Shown in pieces: positions 59,601 through 64,000 of a stretch of 64,000 nt of DNA. The first letter of the stretch is position 1, and each line of letters opens with the position of its first letter. Made by a program: the position numbers and the translations under genes. Source of the DNA: Campanula takesimana (Eukaryota; Streptophyta; Magnoliopsida; Asterales; Campanulaceae). The notes beneath the pieces were generated by a model. It had not been told where the DNA came from. It was given only the letters and a program-made list of their open reading frames with translations, and searched no databases. Location of the stretch: contig JAOWBW010000423.1 of assembly GCA_026119855.1 (NCBI GenBank), positions 678,867 through 742,866 on the forward strand. Direction: 5' to 3'.

Positions 59601-62600
59601 AACAAGGATGGTCTTACGTCATTTTGGACTGCCGGGACAACAACGGATTTGACTTTCACTTGGTCAATCCTAAAGGTTTGGTCAACACTAACTACGAGAT
59701 GGTTGACTAACAAGGATGGTCTTACGTCATTTTGGACTGCCGGGACAACAACGGATTTGACTTTCACTTGGTCAATCCTAAAGGTTTGGTCAACACTAAC
59801 TACGAGATGGTTGACTAACAAGGATGGTCTTACGTCATTTTGGACTGCCGGGACAACAACGGATTTGACTTTCACTTGGTCAATCCTAAAGGTTTGGTCA
59901 ACACTAACTACGAGATGGTTGACTAACAAGGATGGTCTTACGTCATTTTGGACTGCCGGGACAACAACGGATTTGACTTTCACTTGGTCAATCCTAAAGG
60001 TTTGGTCAACACTAACTACGAGATGGTTGACTAACAAGGATGGTCTTACGTCATTTTGGACTGCCGGGACAACAACGGATTTGACTTTCACTTGGTCAAT
60101 CCTAAAGGTTTGGTCAACACTAACTACGAGATGGTTGACTAACAAGGATGGTCTTACGTCATTTTGGACTGCCGGGACAACAACGGATTTGACTTTCACT
60201 TGGTCAATCCTAAAGGTTTGGTCAACACTAACTACGAGATGGTTGACTAACAAGGATGGTCTTACGTCATTTTGGACTGCCGGGACAACAACGGATTTGA
60301 CTTTCACTTGGTCAATCCTAAAGGTTTGGTCAACACTAACTACGAGATGGTTGACTAACAAGGATGGTCTTACGTCATTTTGGACTGCCGGGACAACAAC
60401 GGATTTGACTTTCACTTGGTCAATCCTAAAGGTTTGGTCAACACTAACTACGAGATGGTTGACTAACAAGGATGGTCTTACGTCATTTTGGACTGCCGGG
60501 ACAACAACGGATTTGACTTTCACTTGGTCAATCCTAAAGGTTTGGTCAACACTAACTACGAGATGGTTGACTAACAAGGATGGTCTTACGTCATTTTGGA
60601 CTGCCGGGACAACAACGGATTTGACTTTCACTTGGTCAATCCTAAAGGTTTGGTCAACACTAACTACGAGATGGTTGACTAACAAGGATGGTCTTACGTC
60701 ATTTTGGACTGCCGGGACAACAACGGATTTGACTTTCACTTGGTCAATCCTAAAGGTTTGGTCAACACTAACTACGAGATGGTTGACTAACAAGGATGGT
60801 CTTACGTCATTTTGGACTGCCGGGACAACAACGGATTTGACTTTCACTTGGTCAATCCTAAAGGTTTGGTCAACACTAACTACGAGATGGTTGACTAACA
60901 AGGATGGTCTTACGTCATTTTGGACTGCCGGGACAACAACGGATTTGACTTTCACTTGGTCAATCCTAAAGGTTTGGTCAACACTAACTACGAGATGGTT
61001 GACTAACAAGGATGGTCTTACGTCATTTTGGACTGCCGGGACAACAACGGATTTGACTTTCACTTGGTCAATCCTAAAGGTTTGGTCAACACTAACTACG
61101 AGATGGTTGACTAACAAGGATGGTCTTACGTCATTTTGGACTGCCGGGACAACAACGGATTTGACTTTCACTTGGTCAATCCTAAAGGTTTGGTCAACAC
61201 TAACTACGAGATGGTTGACTAACAAGGATGGTCTTACGTCATTTTGGACTGCCGGGACAACAACGGATTTGACTTTCACTTGGTCAATCCTAAAGGTTTG
61301 GTCAACACTAACTACGAGATGGTTGACTAACAAGGATGGTCTTACGTCATTTTGGACTGCCGGGACAACAACGGATTTGACTTTCACTTGGTCAATCCTA
61401 AAGGTTTGGTCAACACTAACTACGAGATGGTTGACTAACAAGGATGGTCTTACGTCATTTTGGACTGCCGGGACAACAACGGATTTTGACTTTCACTTGG
61501 TCAATCCTAAAGGTTTGGTCAACACTAACTACGAGATGGTTGACTAACAAGGATGGTCTTATGTCATTTTGGACTGCCGGGACAACAACGGATTTGACTT
61601 TCACTTGGTCAATCCTAAAGGTTTGGTCAACACTAACTACGAGATGGTTGACTAACAAGGATGGTTTACGTCATTTTGGACTGCCGGGACAACAACGGAT
61701 TTGACTTTCACTTGGTCAATCCTAAAGGTTTGGTCAACACTAACTACGAGATGGTTGACTAACAAGGATGGTCTTATGTCATTTTGGACTGCCGGGACAA
61801 CAACGGATTTGACTTTCACTTGGTCAATCCTAAAGATTTGGTCAACACTAACTACGAGATGGTTGACTAACAAGGATGGTCTTACGTCATTTTGGACTGC
61901 CGGGACAACAACGGACATGACTTTCACTTGGTCAATCCTAAAGGTTTGGTCAACACTAACTACGAGATGGTTGACTAACAAGGATGGTCTTACATCATTT
62001 TGGACTGCCGGAGACAACAACGGATTTGACTTTCACTTGGTCAATCCTAAAGGTTTGGTCAACACTAACTACGAGATGGTTGACTAACAAGGATGGTCTT
62101 ATGTCATTTTGGACTGTCGGGACAACAACGGATTTGACTTTCACTTGGTCAATCCTAAAGGTTTGGTCAACACTAACTACGAGATGGTTGACTAACAAGG
62201 ATAGTCTTACGTCATTTTGGACTGCCGGGACAACAACGGATCTGACTTTCACTTGGTCAATCCTAAAGGTTTGATCAACACTAACTACGAGATGGTTGAC
62301 TAACAAGGATGGTCTTATGTCATTTTGGATTGCCGGGACAACAACGGATTTGACTTTCACTTGGTCAATCCTAAAGGTTTGGTCAACACTAACTACGAGA
62401 TGGTTGACTAACAAGGATGGTTTTACGTCATTTTGGACTGCCGGGACAACAACGGATTTGACTTTCACTTGGTCAATCCTTAAGATTTGGTCAACACTAA
62501 CTACGAGATGGTTGACTAACAAGGATGGTCTTATGTCATTTTGGACTGCCGGGACAACAACGGACATGACTTTCACTTGGTCAATCCTAAAGGTTTGGTC

Positions 62601-64000
62601 AACACTAACTACGAGATGGTTGACTAACAAGGATGGTCTTACGTCATTTTGGACTGCCGGGACAACAACGGATTTGACTTTCACTTGGTCAATCCTAAAG
62701 GTTTGGTCAACACTAACTACGAGATGGTTGACTAACAAGGATGGTCTTACGTCATTTTGGACTGCCGGGACAACAACGGTTTGACTTTCACTTGGTCAAT
62801 CCTAAAGGTTTGGTCAACACTAACTACGAGATGGTTGACTAACAAGGATGGTCTTCTTACTTCATTTTGGACTGCCGGGACAACAACGGATTTGACTTTC
62901 ACTTGGTCAATCCTAAAGGTTTGGTTAACACTAACTACGAGATGGTTGACTAACAAGGATGGTCTTACGTCATTTTGGACTGCCGGGACAACAACGGATT
63001 GACTTTCACTTGGTCAATCCTAAAGGTTTGGTCAACACTAACTATGAGATGGTTGACTAACAAGGATAGTCTTACGTCATTTTGGACTGCCGGGACAACA
63101 ACGGATCTGACTTTCACTTGGTCAATCCTAAAGGTTTGGTCAACACTAACTACGAGATGGTTGACTAACAAGGATGGTCTTACGTCATTTTGGACTGCCG
63201 GGACAACAACGGATTTGACTTTCACTTGGTCAATCCTAAAGGTTTGGTCAACACTAACTACGAGATGGTTGACTAACAAGGATGGTCTTACGTCATTTTG
63301 GACTGCCGGGACAACAACGGATTTGACTTTCACTTGGTCAATCCTAAAGGTTTGGTCAACACTAACTACGAGATGGTTGACTAACAAGGATGGTCTTACT
63401 TCATTTTGGACTGCCGGGACAACAACGGATTTGACTTTCACTTGGTCAATCCTAAAGGTTTGGTCAACACTAACTACGAGATGGTTGACTAACAAGGATG
63501 GTCTTACTTCATTTTGGACTGCCGGGACAACAACGGATTTGACTTTCACTTGGTCAATCCTAAAGGTTTGGTTAACACTAACTACGAGATGGTTGACTAA
63601 CAAGGATGGTCTTACGTCATTTTGGACTGCCGGGACAACAACGGATCTGACTTTCACTTGGTCAATCCTAAAGGTTTGGTCAACACTAACTACGAGATGG
63701 TTTGACTAACAAGGATAGTCTTACGTCATTTTGGACTGCCGGGACAACAACGGATCTGACTTTCACTTGGTCAATCCTAAAGGTTTGGTCAACACTAACT
63801 ACGAGATGGTTGACTAACAAGGATGGTCTTATGTCATTTTGGACTGCCGGGACAACAACGGATTTGCCTTTCACTTGGTCAATCCTAAAGGTTTGGTCAA
63901 CACTAACTACGAGATGGTTGACTAACAAGGATGGTTTTACGTCATTTTGGACTGCCGGGACAACAACGGATTTGACTTTCACTTGGTCAATCCTAAAGAT
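35651..64000. repeat. 108-bp satellite DNA array, continues past window end
   Basis: The monomer runs GACTGCCGGGACAACAACGG, then TTTGACTTTCACTTGGTCAA, then TCCTAAAGGTTTGGTCAACA, then CTAACTACGAGATGGTTGAC, then TAACAAGGATGGTCTTACGT and CATTTTG. About 262 units are visible. From about 35770 to 61480 (about 238 units) I see no difference between units. 35651-35769 is a variant unit with an extra A and GACTTCCGGG. 61481-64000 holds variant units. The period is divisible by three and one frame per strand lacks stops, so both strands carry spurious open frames of about 8,600 codons; these are not genes. I do not recognise the family. Confidence 0.97.
61481..64000. repeat. Diverged edge domain of the 108-bp satellite
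   Basis: About 23 monomers with scattered substitutions and 1-3 bp indels: an extra T at about 61485, CT lost at about 61665, GGACATGAC for GGATTTGAC at about 61912 and 62565, AAGATTTGG for AAGGTTTGG at about 61833 and 62485, and GATAGTCT for GATGGTCT at about 62200, 63066 and 63715. The array does not end in the window. Confidence 0.92.

Noticed and set aside
35747..61547. Open frames of about 8,600 codons on both strands
   Set aside because: They arise because the 108-bp period is divisible by three and one frame per strand happens to lack stops. They mirror each other, and the repeat shows no protein-like features or promoter.
35651..64000. Centromere or telomere assignment of the array
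   Set aside because: The 108-bp period and sequence match no telomeric repeat, and nothing in the window indicates centromere function; it needs CENH3 ChIP or FISH.

Overview
The window is nuclear DNA of a flowering plant, probably a eudicot. It holds nested LTR retrotransposons of plant lineages, a plant thiamine-salvage (TH2/TenA-type) gene fragment with plant-style introns, a Mutator-type MITE and a long satellite array. I see no bacterial, organellar or viral genome and no intact ordinary host gene.

Layout. (1) 1-7294: the right-hand part of LTR retrotransposon A, whose 5' LTR is cut by the window edge. It has 3.0-kb LTRs around a 2.5-kb decayed interior, and its ends resemble Ty3/gypsy chromoviruses. 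(2) 7295-30611: Ty3/gypsy element B of the Tat type, with PR-RT-RH-archaeal RH-INT on the + strand, spliced antisense genes on the - strand and a 3' LTR. A is inserted in its protease domain and C in its antisense gene. (3) 13038-26366: Ty1/copia element C, SIRE/Maximus-like and 13.3 kb long, with 1.6-kb LTRs, a 5-bp target duplication (CACCG), gag, pol and a third spliced ORF. (4) 30715 to about 32430: a truncated host TH2-like gene beginning about 100 bp after the LTR of B, with a 245-bp MULE-type MITE in intron 2. (5) 32431-34887: gene-free, repeat-derived DNA. (6) 34888-35356: ten copies of a 47-bp repeat. (7) 35357-35650: a junction zone with 39-bp repeats. (8) 35651-64000 and beyond: a 108-bp satellite. 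About 238 consecutive monomers (about 35770-61480) read as identical, followed by about 23 variant monomers to the window edge.

Order of events (inferred): B landed beside or in the promoter of the TH2-like gene. A then inserted into B (its LTRs differ by roughly 2-3% in the part I compared). C is the youngest (5 substitutions and 2 indels between its 1.6-kb LTRs). All three elements carry broken coding regions.

The most unusual signals are the near-perfect satellite core; a satellite monomer with four W-box cores and one TGACG bZIP-type site; an ACCG-centred word scattered through every part of element C; a spliced third ORF in C with a leader like that of a cellular gene; and spliced or TATA-driven antisense genes in B.
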